9,100 nucleotides of DNA, taken from an uncultured Bacteroides sp. (GTDB lineage Bacteria; Bacteroidota; Bacteroidia; Bacteroidales; Bacteroidaceae). A program made the position numbers and the translations under genes. Positions 1 through 7,800 of this stretch are shown in pieces (position 1 is the first letter of the stretch; each line of letters starts with the position of its first letter). The stretch spans positions 1-9,100 of the forward strand of contig USSR01000240.1 of NCBI GenBank assembly GCA_900557355.1. The letters are read 5' to 3'. Under the pieces are notes generated by a model. The model saw only the letters and a program-made list of their open reading frames with translations. It had not been told where the DNA came from and did not search any database.

Positions 1-688
1 AAGAAGAAGACAGTTGAAATAAAAAAGAGATTACCACCAAATTTGACGAAGAACCATTATCTACCACATTATTACCCAATGCACCCCATGAGAGCCTCAA
101 CTTCAACATATCCAGCCATTTAATTGACTTCATAAAGTTCTCTTCCGACATACGCCATCCCAAGGAGAAAGAAGGGAACGTCCCCCATCGATGATCCTTA
201 TGGAAGCGGGAAGAACCGTCCCGGCGAATATTCCCTTCAAACAGATATTTGTCCGCCCATGACAGGTTTATTCGTCCGAAATAAGAACGCATCACCCAGT
301 CTGTTGCAGCCCCACTTGTTTCAAAATCTCCGGTAGCACCATTAATAACAGACAAATTATCTGCAAGAAGATCATATCTCTTCGCCTCAAACCATTTTAC
401 ATTATCCTTTTCCTGACTAGCTCCCACCAATATACCTACATCCAACTTATCAAAAAATGTCTTCTGATAACGAGCTACCACATCAGCTACGTGATGCGTA
501 TTAGTCCAATTCTTATTCCTTACAAACGTTCTACCAGCTGCCATCTGGGTTATTGTGTTAGATTGAAAACTCCAACGGTCAGCATAAACCGGAGTCTCTT
601 CCTCTTGCGAATTATTACGGCGATACGTGTAAGATGCTTCTATATTTAAACCTTTGAAAACCTTTATATTCGTCCAAAAGCGGGAAGT
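1..688 (-). pseudogene. SusC-like receptor, beta-barrel part after an in-frame stop (partial)
   Basis: This is the continuation, in the same reading frame, of the SusC-like gene that stops at 689-691. Translating the minus strand from 688 to 2 gives 229 codons with no further stop. The product begins TSRFWTNIKVFKGLNIEASY and contains blocks typical of SusC barrels: YFGRINLSWADKYLFEGN, then RRDGSSRF, then WGTFPSFSLGWR, and LKLRLSWGALGNN near the left edge. These belong to the outer-membrane barrel strands of the TonB-dependent oligosaccharide importer. Homology resumes right after the stop, with no frame change, so a single nonsense substitution explains the break. The piece has no signal peptide or plug and cannot work as a receptor alone. 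The last dozen residues before the edge (LVVISFLFQL region) are unusually hydrophobic for this position, so a second lesion there is possible. The gene runs off the window. Confidence 0.75.
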
Positions 689-2017
689 TTAGTTATTAAC
701 TTCAATATCTCCTTGATACATATTCAGATGATAGAGAGGACTTTGCACTTGCTGATTCTCTTCCAGATTCTCGGCAGATCCATACCTGCCATCCGGATGC
801 CGGTAAACAATACCGGGGCTGGAGATGTTACTAAAAAGCGAACTCATGTATTTGGAACCCATCTCGGCATTTGATTTCAGACCGCTAATATTCATTCCCA
901 TTGTAATCCAAGGCTTTAGTTCGGCATTCACATTCAAACGGGCGGTAAATCTTTCATAAGCCGAATTCTCCACAATACCCGGATTGTTCAGATAAGCTAC
1001 AGATCCAAATGCTTTCAGTTTTTGGTTTCCGACAGAGAATGATAAATTATGATTAGTAGACACCCCTGTTGAAAAAACTTCATCCTCCCACTTTGTATTC
1101 GGATACAAGTAAGGTTCATTGGGGTGAACTCTCCATTCCGCTATTTTCCGTTCCGAATATACCGGCATTGCTGTCGGGTCAACATTATAAGCCGCTTCGT
1201 TATAGTACTCCATATAATCGGCATAGTTGTATACAGTTTCAATTGTATTCGAAGGTTTCTGGAAAGAAACATACCCATTATAGGAAATCGACGCTTTGCC
1301 TTCCGAGCCTTTCTTGGTCGTTATCAAGATAACCCCATTGGCGGCTCTTGAACCATAGATAGCAGAAGATGACGCATCTTTCAGTACAGAAACAGATTCT
1401 ACATCCTGTGGGTTAACCTCATTTATATTTCCTTCTGCTCCATCAATAATAATCAATGGTGAAGAATTATTCAGAGTTCCCTGTCCCCTGATAAGCAAGG
1501 TAGCTCCATCGTTATTAGGACGGGCTGATCCCTGATTGACATACAGTCCCGAACTTAATCCTGCCAATCCGGTTGAAAGACTGGTCATCGGGCGGCTTTC
1601 AGCCTGTTCAGTCAGGTTCACCGTAGATACCGAGCCTGTCAAATTCACTTTTTTCTGGGTAGCGTATCCTACTACCACCACTTCTTCCAATGTTTTCCCA
1701 TCCTCAACCAAAGTGATAGTCGCTCCATTAGCCTTTGATGCAATCATTTCCTGAGAAGTATATCCCATATAAGAGATGACAAGTATATCTTTTGCCTGAA
1801 CCTTGACAGAAAACCGCCCCTCTATATTAGTAATGGTCCCTGTTTGCTTCCCTTTTACCTGAACGGTAGCTCCAATCAGGGGCTCATTGTTCACATCTAC
1901 GACTTTACCGCTTATGTTTAACGGATCTTGCGCCCACAGATCTCCTATCGGGATCATGAGCATGAACATAATCACATATAATGAATATATTCCTTTACTG
2001 ATGTTTCTCTGTTTCAT
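689..2017 (-). CDS. SusC-like TonB-dependent outer-membrane receptor, N-terminal part, truncated by an in-frame stop
   Basis: This is the N-terminal 442 residues of a SusC/RagA-type importer, which normally has about 1000 residues and forms a TonB-driven outer-membrane pore with a SusD-like lid for glycan uptake. Residues 1-30 are a signal peptide (hydrophobic core 10-25, likely cleavage near LWA/QD). A CarboxypepD_reg-like domain spans about 34-105 (ISGKVVDVNNEPLIGATVQV). A TonB-box-like EEVVVVGYATQKK sits at 111-123, and the plug at about 130-236 carries LLIRGQGTLNN, LIIIDGAEGNINEVNP and SVLKDASSSAIYGSRAANGV. Barrel strands then begin (about 240-442). The frame ends at TAA 689-691, but recognisable barrel sequence continues in the same frame to base 2, so the gene looks like a pseudogene or carries an assembly error. 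The start follows the lyase stop by 24 bases, with no clear Shine-Dalgarno. If real, the product is plug plus a few strands and should not form a pore. Confidence 0.9.
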   Translation of the reverse strand: MKQRNISKGIYSLYVIMFMLMIPIGDLWAQDPLNISGKVVDVNNEPLIGATVQVKGKQTGTITNIEGRFSVKVQAKDILVISYMGYTSQEMIASKANGATITLVEDGKTLEEVVVVGYATQKKVNLTGSVSTVNLTEQAESRPMTSLSTGLAGLSSGLYVNQGSARPNNDGATLLIRGQGTLNNSSPLIIIDGAEGNINEVNPQDVESVSVLKDASSSAIYGSRAANGVILITTKKGSEGKASISYNGYVSFQKPSNTIETVYNYADYMEYYNEAAYNVDPTAMPVYSERKIAEWRVHPNEPYLYPNTKWEDEVFSTGVSTNHNLSFSVGNQKLKAFGSVAYLNNPGIVENSAYERFTARLNVNAELKPWITMGMNISGLKSNAEMGSKYMSSLFSNISSPGIVYRHPDGRYGSAENLEENQQVQSPLYHLNMYQGDIEVNN

Positions 2018-2041
2018 AGATATTAATTATTAAAGATTATT

Positions 2042-3292
2042 TTATTCAATACAGCGTCCGTGAGTCAGAATCACCGGACCTAACAAATGCAGGTTATGAG
2101 CTGTACGATCATTGGTATGCAAAACCTCATTAAAGATTTTCTCCTCCGGATAACGGACATGCCCTACCTCCCACAATGTAAATACTGATTGATCGTTGTA
2201 GTTAATCCAAGAGTCTTCACCTGTATAAAATCCTCCCTTAATAGAAGCATCTTTAGTGATATAAAAATCAGCATAGAAGAGCAAAGGTAATTTAATACTC
2301 TCACCGGTAGGAGCTACATAATGATGAAGATCCAGACCGTTCAAACGTCCCATCTCTGCTGCTATCATTAGCAAATTAGTCGACAATCCCGCATACTGTA
2401 AAGCTCTGTTCGGCTTTGTAGTCTGTCCGTAATGAGTCAATGCAAAATGTCTGTAACGATCCATAATCTCTCCATCCTGTGTTGACCATGAGCCGGGCTC
2501 ACCACAGTAAGGCGGTTGTCCTTTCATCAAAATGATACCCTCAATTACCTTCTTTATATTATGTGGATTTGTTTCTCCGTCATATACATGGTTCACCAAC
2601 TCATTATCACGTAAAATAATGCCAATAGACATCAACCCCACAACTTCTGCAACTATATGATTCTGAAAATATTGTTTTCCAAAGTAGTCATTCTCCACCC
2701 AGCGTTTCACGCCTTCTTCTATATGAGGAAGCAATATCCGGAGCCATGCCTCAAATTGTTTCTGCTTACTTTTTCCTATCAAGTTATCCGCGCAAAGCAA
2801 ATCATAGGCATAAAGGAATGCAAATACGCCACGTGAAACCAACATACCGGTATTAGGATAGAATTTATCCGGATCGAAATAAGTGCCCGGAGCATTTTTA
2901 GGAGAAGACCATTCATTGATTATTTCAATGGCTTTGTGCGCATAACGTTTATCTTTAGTGATCTGATAGCCTATTGCCAAATCTCTTGCAGCCGACCCGT
3001 CACGTATGGCGGCTTTATAGAAAGACATACTGGCATCTCCCCGATATACATTCGGTTTCCATTTCTCATCTGCATAACCGTCTATCTCACTTTCCAGTTT
3101 TTTCCAAGCTGTTTTCCAAGGCTCAATGCCCGAAAGAGCATTTCCCCGCATCAACTCAATGTCCGTACTCGACAGAATCAGGCGGGGATGTTCCGCTTTA
3201 ATTCTAACCGGTTGGTTTTGAGAAAGTGACTTGCCTGCGATGAGAGCCATCAAAAACAGTAACAACGATACCTTCATCAACTTGTTTTTCAT
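2042..3292 (-). CDS. Polysaccharide lyase, alginate-lyase-like (alpha/alpha) toroid family, secreted
   Basis: This 416-residue secreted enzyme probably cleaves a uronic-acid polysaccharide by beta-elimination, leaving a 4,5-unsaturated uronate at the new non-reducing end. Residues 1-24 form a signal peptide with no lipobox cysteine, so a soluble periplasmic protein is expected. The mature start has HPRLILSSTDIELMR (35-49), an opening common to bacterial toroid lyases. The rest is helical and matches the Alginate_lyase-type fold. Candidate active-site motifs are Asn211-His212 (YFQNHIVAEVVG), a DGE segment at 273-275 followed by Arg279, Arg281 and His282, and Tyr288 (LTHYG); in PL5-type lyases an Asn-His pair and a Tyr are catalytic. 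Family placement is open: PL38, which as I recall includes glucuronan and alginate lyases from gut Bacteroides, fits the size and context, and PL5-like is the alternative. It lies 25 bases after the GH88 gene and 24 before the receptor, and supplies the GH88 substrate. Lyase role is fairly secure; substrate is not. Confidence 0.8.
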   Translation of the reverse strand: MKNKLMKVSLLLFLMALIAGKSLSQNQPVRIKAEHPRLILSSTDIELMRGNALSGIEPWKTAWKKLESEIDGYADEKWKPNVYRGDASMSFYKAAIRDGSAARDLAIGYQITKDKRYAHKAIEIINEWSSPKNAPGTYFDPDKFYPNTGMLVSRGVFAFLYAYDLLCADNLIGKSKQKQFEAWLRILLPHIEEGVKRWVENDYFGKQYFQNHIVAEVVGLMSIGIILRDNELVNHVYDGETNPHNIKKVIEGIILMKGQPPYCGEPGSWSTQDGEIMDRYRHFALTHYGQTTKPNRALQYAGLSTNLLMIAAEMGRLNGLDLHHYVAPTGESIKLPLLFYADFYITKDASIKGGFYTGEDSWINYNDQSVFTLWEVGHVRYPEEKIFNEVLHTNDRTAHNLHLLGPVILTHGRCIE

Positions 3293-3317
3293 ATAGTAAT
3301 GATTTTAGTTAGTAACT

Positions 3318-4517
3318 CTATTCTTTCAAGTGCATAGCTCTATACCTCATTAATGCTTCTACAAAATAATAATCTGCATAAGTCAGGGGGACATCCACTT
3401 CGCTATTCTGTGGTAAAAAGCCTACGCTGTGTTTAAGTATGAAATTGCAGTTTTCTCCCGGCTTTGCCAGATACTCATCCGAAGCCAATGTTCTAAGCTG
3501 TGTTTCGGCAACAGTGATATATCCTTGTCCGGTTACCTTGTCTACATAACCCGACAATTCCAGTAAAGCAGAAGCCATAATGGCAGCAGCTGAAGCATCT
3601 CTCAAGGCATCCGGAACTTTTGGATCGTCAAAGTCCCAATAAGGAATCTTATCCTGAGGCATCTTCGGATGATTAAGAAGGAAGCTGGCAATATGCTTTG
3701 CCTGTTCCAGATAACGTGGTTGTTTCGTTTCCCGATACATCATAGTATATCCATACAATGCCCAAGACTGTCCCCTGCTCCATACCGATTCGTCACTATA
3801 CCCTTGCCATGTACATTTCTGAAGTGCATGGCCGCTAATTGTATCATAATTCACCACGTGATAACAACTATAATCCGGTCTGAAATGATTCTCCATTGTT
3901 TTATCAGCATGAGAAATTGCCATATCATAGAAACGTTTATCACCAGAGAACTCCGTTGCCCGACAAAGTAATTCAAGGTTCATCATATTGTCAATGATTA
4001 CAGGAAACTGCCAATGCAAAGTGCCCGGATGACTCCATGAACGTGTGCATCCTACAGCAGAACGGTAACGCGTAGATAATGACCGGGCTGTAGTAGTGAT
4101 TATATCCCGGCAGGAAGTATCGCCCAATAGCCGGTATTTATTTCCGAAAGAACAGTTTATCATAAAACCGACATCATGATTATCTTTATTATACTTCTGG
4201 ATCTCGACTCTATCACTCATCTTGGAAGCCATCTCCTTGAGCTGCTCATCTCCGGTATATTCATACAAATACCAAAGAGTCCCGGGATAAAAGCCACTCG
4301 TCCAGAAATAAGAATCCGAGGTTTCAAGCGCGCCATTCTTATCTATCGAACGGGGTAACATCTCCGGAATAGAATCCATGACAGAGTACATATACTTATA
4401 TTGTTCTACCGCCCGGTTCAGGGCATCATCGACCATGCGTTCCATAGAAGGTTCCAAGGTTTTCGCACATCCTGATACCATCAATGAGAGCAGACATATC
4501 GCCACATAATTTTTCAT
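3318..4517 (-). CDS. GH88-family unsaturated glucuronyl hydrolase, lipoprotein
   Basis: This 399-residue enzyme of the GH88 type removes the 4,5-unsaturated uronic acid that lyases leave at the non-reducing end of oligosaccharides, by hydration of the double bond. Family blocks appear in order: FWTSGFYPGTLW (71-82), HDVGF with Asp115, WQFPVIIDNMMNLELL with Asp176, SGHALQKCTWQGYSDESVWSRGQSWALYGY region (228-257), PYWDF (292-296) and DASAAAIMASALLEL (307-321). Asp115 and Asp176 match the two catalytic aspartates known in characterised unsaturated glucuronyl hydrolases. Length is normal for the family. Residues 1-16 are a signal peptide ending VSG before Cys17, a lipoprotein site. No run of acidic residues follows the cysteine, so periplasmic rather than surface exposure is the likelier inference. 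It is the first gene of the minus-strand operon, divergent from the regulator. An A-rich stretch (AAGCAAAGAAAAT) precedes the start codon. Function is confident; whether the partner sugar is a glycosaminoglycan, glucuronan or other uronan is not. Confidence 0.93.
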   Translation of the reverse strand: MKNYVAICLLSLMVSGCAKTLEPSMERMVDDALNRAVEQYKYMYSVMDSIPEMLPRSIDKNGALETSDSYFWTSGFYPGTLWYLYEYTGDEQLKEMASKMSDRVEIQKYNKDNHDVGFMINCSFGNKYRLLGDTSCRDIITTTARSLSTRYRSAVGCTRSWSHPGTLHWQFPVIIDNMMNLELLCRATEFSGDKRFYDMAISHADKTMENHFRPDYSCYHVVNYDTISGHALQKCTWQGYSDESVWSRGQSWALYGYTMMYRETKQPRYLEQAKHIASFLLNHPKMPQDKIPYWDFDDPKVPDALRDASAAAIMASALLELSGYVDKVTGQGYITVAETQLRTLASDEYLAKPGENCNFILKHSVGFLPQNSEVDVPLTYADYYFVEALMRYRAMHLKE

Positions 4518-4592
4518 ATTTTCTTTGCTTATAATTTGAGATATATTAAAAATTTAAAGATCCATGCAAAGGTTTTCTCCCGATAGCAAGAG

Positions 4593-4600
4593 CAAAAGTA
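4593..4600 (-). promoter_or_regulatory. Candidate Bacteroides -7 box (TACTTTTG) upstream of the GH88 operon
   Basis: On the minus strand the bases read TACTTTTG, a perfect match to the Bacteroides -7 consensus TAnnTTTG. It lies about 76 bases before the GH88 start, a natural leader distance. No TTTG-like -33 box is found 19-21 bases further upstream, which is expected if the promoter depends on an activator such as the adjacent hybrid regulator. In AT-rich DNA such a box can occur by chance. Confidence 0.35.
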
Positions 4601-4632
4601 GGAGATTACGGGAAGCAGCATTGGATAAAAAA

Positions 4633-4660
4633 GTTCCAAAGGTTCCATAATTTTGTTCAT
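4633..4660 (+). promoter_or_regulatory. Candidate regulator operator: GTTCCA direct repeats
   Basis: GTTCCA occurs at 4633-4638 and again at 4642-4647, a period of 9 bases, with a looser third copy GTTCAT at 4655-4660. It lies 33 bases upstream (with respect to the minus strand) of the candidate TACTTTTG box at 4593-4600, a sensible position for an activator. AraC-type domains commonly bind direct repeats with about one helical turn between half-sites, so this is a candidate site for the adjacent hybrid regulator. Assignment is inference from position and repetition only. Confidence 0.3.
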
Positions 4661-4684
4661 ATCCCTATTACAAACCGTTTTTTG

Positions 4685-4716
4685 TTTCATTATCTCAAAA
4701 AATAACGATACATTTG
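4685..4716 (+). promoter_or_regulatory. Candidate promoter of the hybrid two-component regulator
   Basis: TACATTTG at 4709-4716 is a perfect TAnnTTTG -7 box on the plus strand. A TTTC at 4685-4688, one mismatch from the -33 TTTG element, lies 20 bases upstream of it, within the usual spacing. Transcription would start near 4723 and leave a leader of about 125 bases before the regulator's ATG at 4850. This is a consensus match by eye in AT-rich DNA. Confidence 0.4.
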
Positions 4717-4791
4717 TGATTATCGAACCTGCTATCAGATATAAGATATATAATAATAGTCCCCCATTATATGAATCCCTAAGATTAATAC

Positions 4792-4823
4792 CAAAACTAA
4801 ATATAAGAAGTTTTGGAAACAAT
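4792..4823 (-). promoter_or_regulatory. Second candidate minus-strand promoter for the GH88 operon
   Basis: The minus strand reads TAGTTTTG at 4799-4792, a perfect -7 box. ATTG at 4823-4820, one mismatch from TTTG, lies 20 bases upstream. A start near 4785 would give a leader of about 270 bases that covers the plus-strand promoter candidate. It is an alternative to the closer TACTTTTG box, and both could be chance matches. Confidence 0.25.
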
Positions 4824-4849
4824 AGAAACTTAATTAACGCTTTTAATAT

Positions 4850-7800
4850 ATGCCTGAACATAACAGACTAGTCGCTATTATATTTATGCTGGTTTCATGC
4901 GTCTCATCCATCACTGGATTCGAGACGGTAAACTTCCAGCATTTATCACTCAATTCCATGTTTCCCCAAATTACGATTAACGGACTTTATCAGGATGAAT
5001 CGGGTATCTTATGGATTGGAACTAAAGACGGTGTGAAGAAATATAATGGAAATTATATTGAGTCAGTCAACTTCATGGGAATAAACAACTGGATACAGTC
5101 CAACCTTGTTCCGACAATCTGTGGAGACAAGAAAGGGCACCTATATGTCAATACGGATTACAGCATCATTGAATATGACCTGATAAAAGAGGAAAGCCGT
5201 ATCATATTCAGCCAGCCAAACACACAGATATTGCCGTCCATTGCCTTCAATTATGGTACCAACTCATTATGGATCGGTTTATTGGATAGTGTCTATAATT
5301 ATAAAGAAGGTATATGCCAGGCCAAATACAAAATTGATGGCAACAACCTAAGCATCTCATCGCTGAAAGAAACGTCCGGCAAATTATTATATATCGGCAC
5401 CAAACATGACGGGGTATTTACTATTGATCTATCAGGCAGGCAACAGAAAGTACTGACTACCCGCAGTGAAATTATATCGATAAACGAAGATAGCCGGAAC
5501 AACATCTGGGTGAGCACCCTGAATGAAGGATTATTCAAACTAACTCCATCGGGCGACGTTATCCAATACACGGAAGCTACCTTAGCCAGCAATTATGTAA
5601 GAACAGTATGTGAAGATAATAACGGAAATATCTGGATAGGAACCATGTTAGGATTGAATGTTATCAACTCGCAAACAGGTGATATCAGTTTTTATGGTCT
5701 GGAAAAAGAGGGTAGTGCGGGACTAAGCAACCTCTCTGTCTGGATTATTATGAAAGACGATCAAGGCACAATGTGGTTCGGTACCTACTATGGAGGCTTG
5801 GATTACTACAATCCGCATACTGACATCTTTGAATATAATAATCTGAAACTGGGGCACGCCGGTATCGGACCCGTAATCAGCAAGATTATAGAAGACAAGA
5901 CAGGACGGCTATGGATCAGTACAGAAGGAGACGGGTTGGTATCCTATCTACCCGAGACAGATTCATATACATACTATACGAAAGAGAACAATACAATATC
6001 CCACAATAATATCAAGACCTTATATTATGATGATACATCCAGTACAGTATGGATTGGGACTCATCTCGGCGGACTTTGCAGTTACTCGATTGATAAAAAA
6101 GAATTCAAACATTTCACTATCGACCCGTCCGACCATACGAAACGGTCGGAAATAGTTCAGGCTATCATCCGTCATAAAGATATCTTATATCTGGGTACGC
6201 TTTCGGGGGTATATTATATGAACCTGGAAGATTACAGCATTCAAAAGCTACACCTTCTCGACAAATACATCTATGCTGTAAACTCATTGATGATAGACAA
6301 GCAGGACAACTTGTGGATTGGAGGGAATAACCTGTGCTATTACAGTATCAAACAGAATTATGTACGCAGTCTTGACAAATATCTTGCTAAAATCACCGCT
6401 TCTTCTAAGAATACCATTACGTCTCTTATTCAGGATAATAGCAATCGTATCATAGCCACCACATTAGGTGCAGGTATTCTTATTTATCATCCTACTCAAG
6501 ATAGGCTCGAACAAATAAACTGCAAAAACAGTAACCTCGATAGTGATTATCTAAGTGCCGTTTATCCTCTGTCCGATCATCAACTTTTGGTCACCAGTGC
6601 AAACGGCTTATCCTATATCGATCTCAAAACAAAAAGAAGCTATAATTATAAATCACAAAACAAATTCGTCTTGCCGTCGATGATTCCGGGTGACATAATG
6701 AAAAGCAGTGATAGCCGTATCATCATGGGAGGAATAAACGGCCTTGCCATGATTTCTGAAAATAATTTGTTTCCAGAAAGTCTACCCACTAAAATGTTCT
6801 TTTCCAAACTATTTGTTAATAACAAAGAAGTGTCGGCAAATGATTCTTCTCGGATATTGCCTCGTTCTCTTTTTGCAACAGATCATATCAAATTGAAACA
6901 TTATGAGAATAATATATCTGTCGAAATCGGAATCAATGACTTCGTAAATCTCGGACAATCCAAATATCAATATAAACTGGATGGGTATAACAATAGCTGG
7001 ATTGAATTTCATCCCCAAAAATCAATCAACTACATGAACTTACCTTATGGAGACTATAAGTTAAAAGTAAGAAACATTTCCTTTAAAGATGAAACCGAAC
7101 TTAATGAAATCAGTCTGGGGATCACGATTATCCCTCCTGTTTATGCCACCTGGTACGCTTATCTATTATATACGTTGCTAATATTAGCCATCATTATCAG
7201 CATTGCCTATTTCTACCGATCCAAGTTATTGTTAAGAAATTCACTGGAACTTGAAAGACGGGATAAACTACAAAAAGACGCGATAAATGAGTCCAAAATG
7301 CGTTTCCTCGGGAATATATCACATGAGTTAAAAACACCGATCGCATTAATATCCGGACAACTGGAACTTATTCTTATGTCAAATTACTCATTGTCTACTA
7401 TCCAGAACAGCTTGCGTGAGGTACATAACAGGGCTGCCAAAATGGGTACTTTAATCAATGAACTACTCGACTTCTTGAAATACAACAAAGAAAATTTCAC
7501 GTTAACAGTCAAACAGCAGGATATAATTCTATTCACGCAGGAAATATATGATTCGTTCGTTAGCTATGCCGAACTAAAGAATATTCATTTCAATTTTGTG
7601 TTCGACCAAAAAAGCCAGTGCACGTGGTTTGATGAAGTACAACTACAAAAGGTTTTCAATAACATTCTATCGAATGCTTTCAAATTCACTCCGGAAAATG
7701 GAACAGTCGAGATCAAAATAACGACTTCTGCGTCTTCCGTAATTATAACATTTAATGATTCCGGCATTGGGATACCTAAAGACATGACAGAACGAATCTT

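Larger units (their letters stand above)
4518..4849. promoter_or_regulatory. Divergent intergenic region between the catabolic operon and the hybrid regulator
   Basis: This 332-base AT-rich spacer separates divergent start codons (minus-strand ATG at 4517, plus-strand ATG at 4850). It must hold the promoters of both the GH88-lyase-receptor operon and the regulator, and most likely the regulator's operator. Three perfect TAnnTTTG boxes, the Bacteroides -7 consensus, are visible (one plus, two minus), and a GTTCCA direct repeat sits near the middle. No convincing gene is seen inside. Confidence 0.75.

Noticed and set aside
1069..1754. Plus-strand open frames of 72-87 residues inside the receptor gene
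   Set aside because: They are antisense to well-recognised SusC plug and carboxypeptidase-regulatory-like sequence and have no domain or plausible start context.
2936..3229. Plus-strand open frames inside the lyase gene
   Set aside because: They are antisense to a coherent secreted lyase with signal peptide, and the translations have no recognisable features.
3669..4358. Plus-strand open frames inside the GH88 gene
   Set aside because: They are shadows of the GH88 coding strand, which carries all family motifs.
4576..4612. Short complementary segments TCTCC / GGAGA and CCCG / CGGG in the operon leader
   Set aside because: The pairings are 4-5 bp with loops of 20 or more bases and exclude a stable riboswitch-like fold; no known RNA motif is recognised.
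4748..4772. Inverted repeat ATATAAT / ATTATAT in the spacer
   Set aside because: The arms are only 7 bases of pure A/T around an 11-base loop; such a weak stem is expected by chance in AT-rich DNA.
4529..4861. Minus-strand 110-residue open frame covering the intergenic spacer
   Set aside because: It is rich in Phe, Leu, Ile and Tyr as expected from AT-rich non-coding DNA, matches no family I know, overlaps the start of the regulator on the opposite strand, and covers the promoter and repeat candidates.
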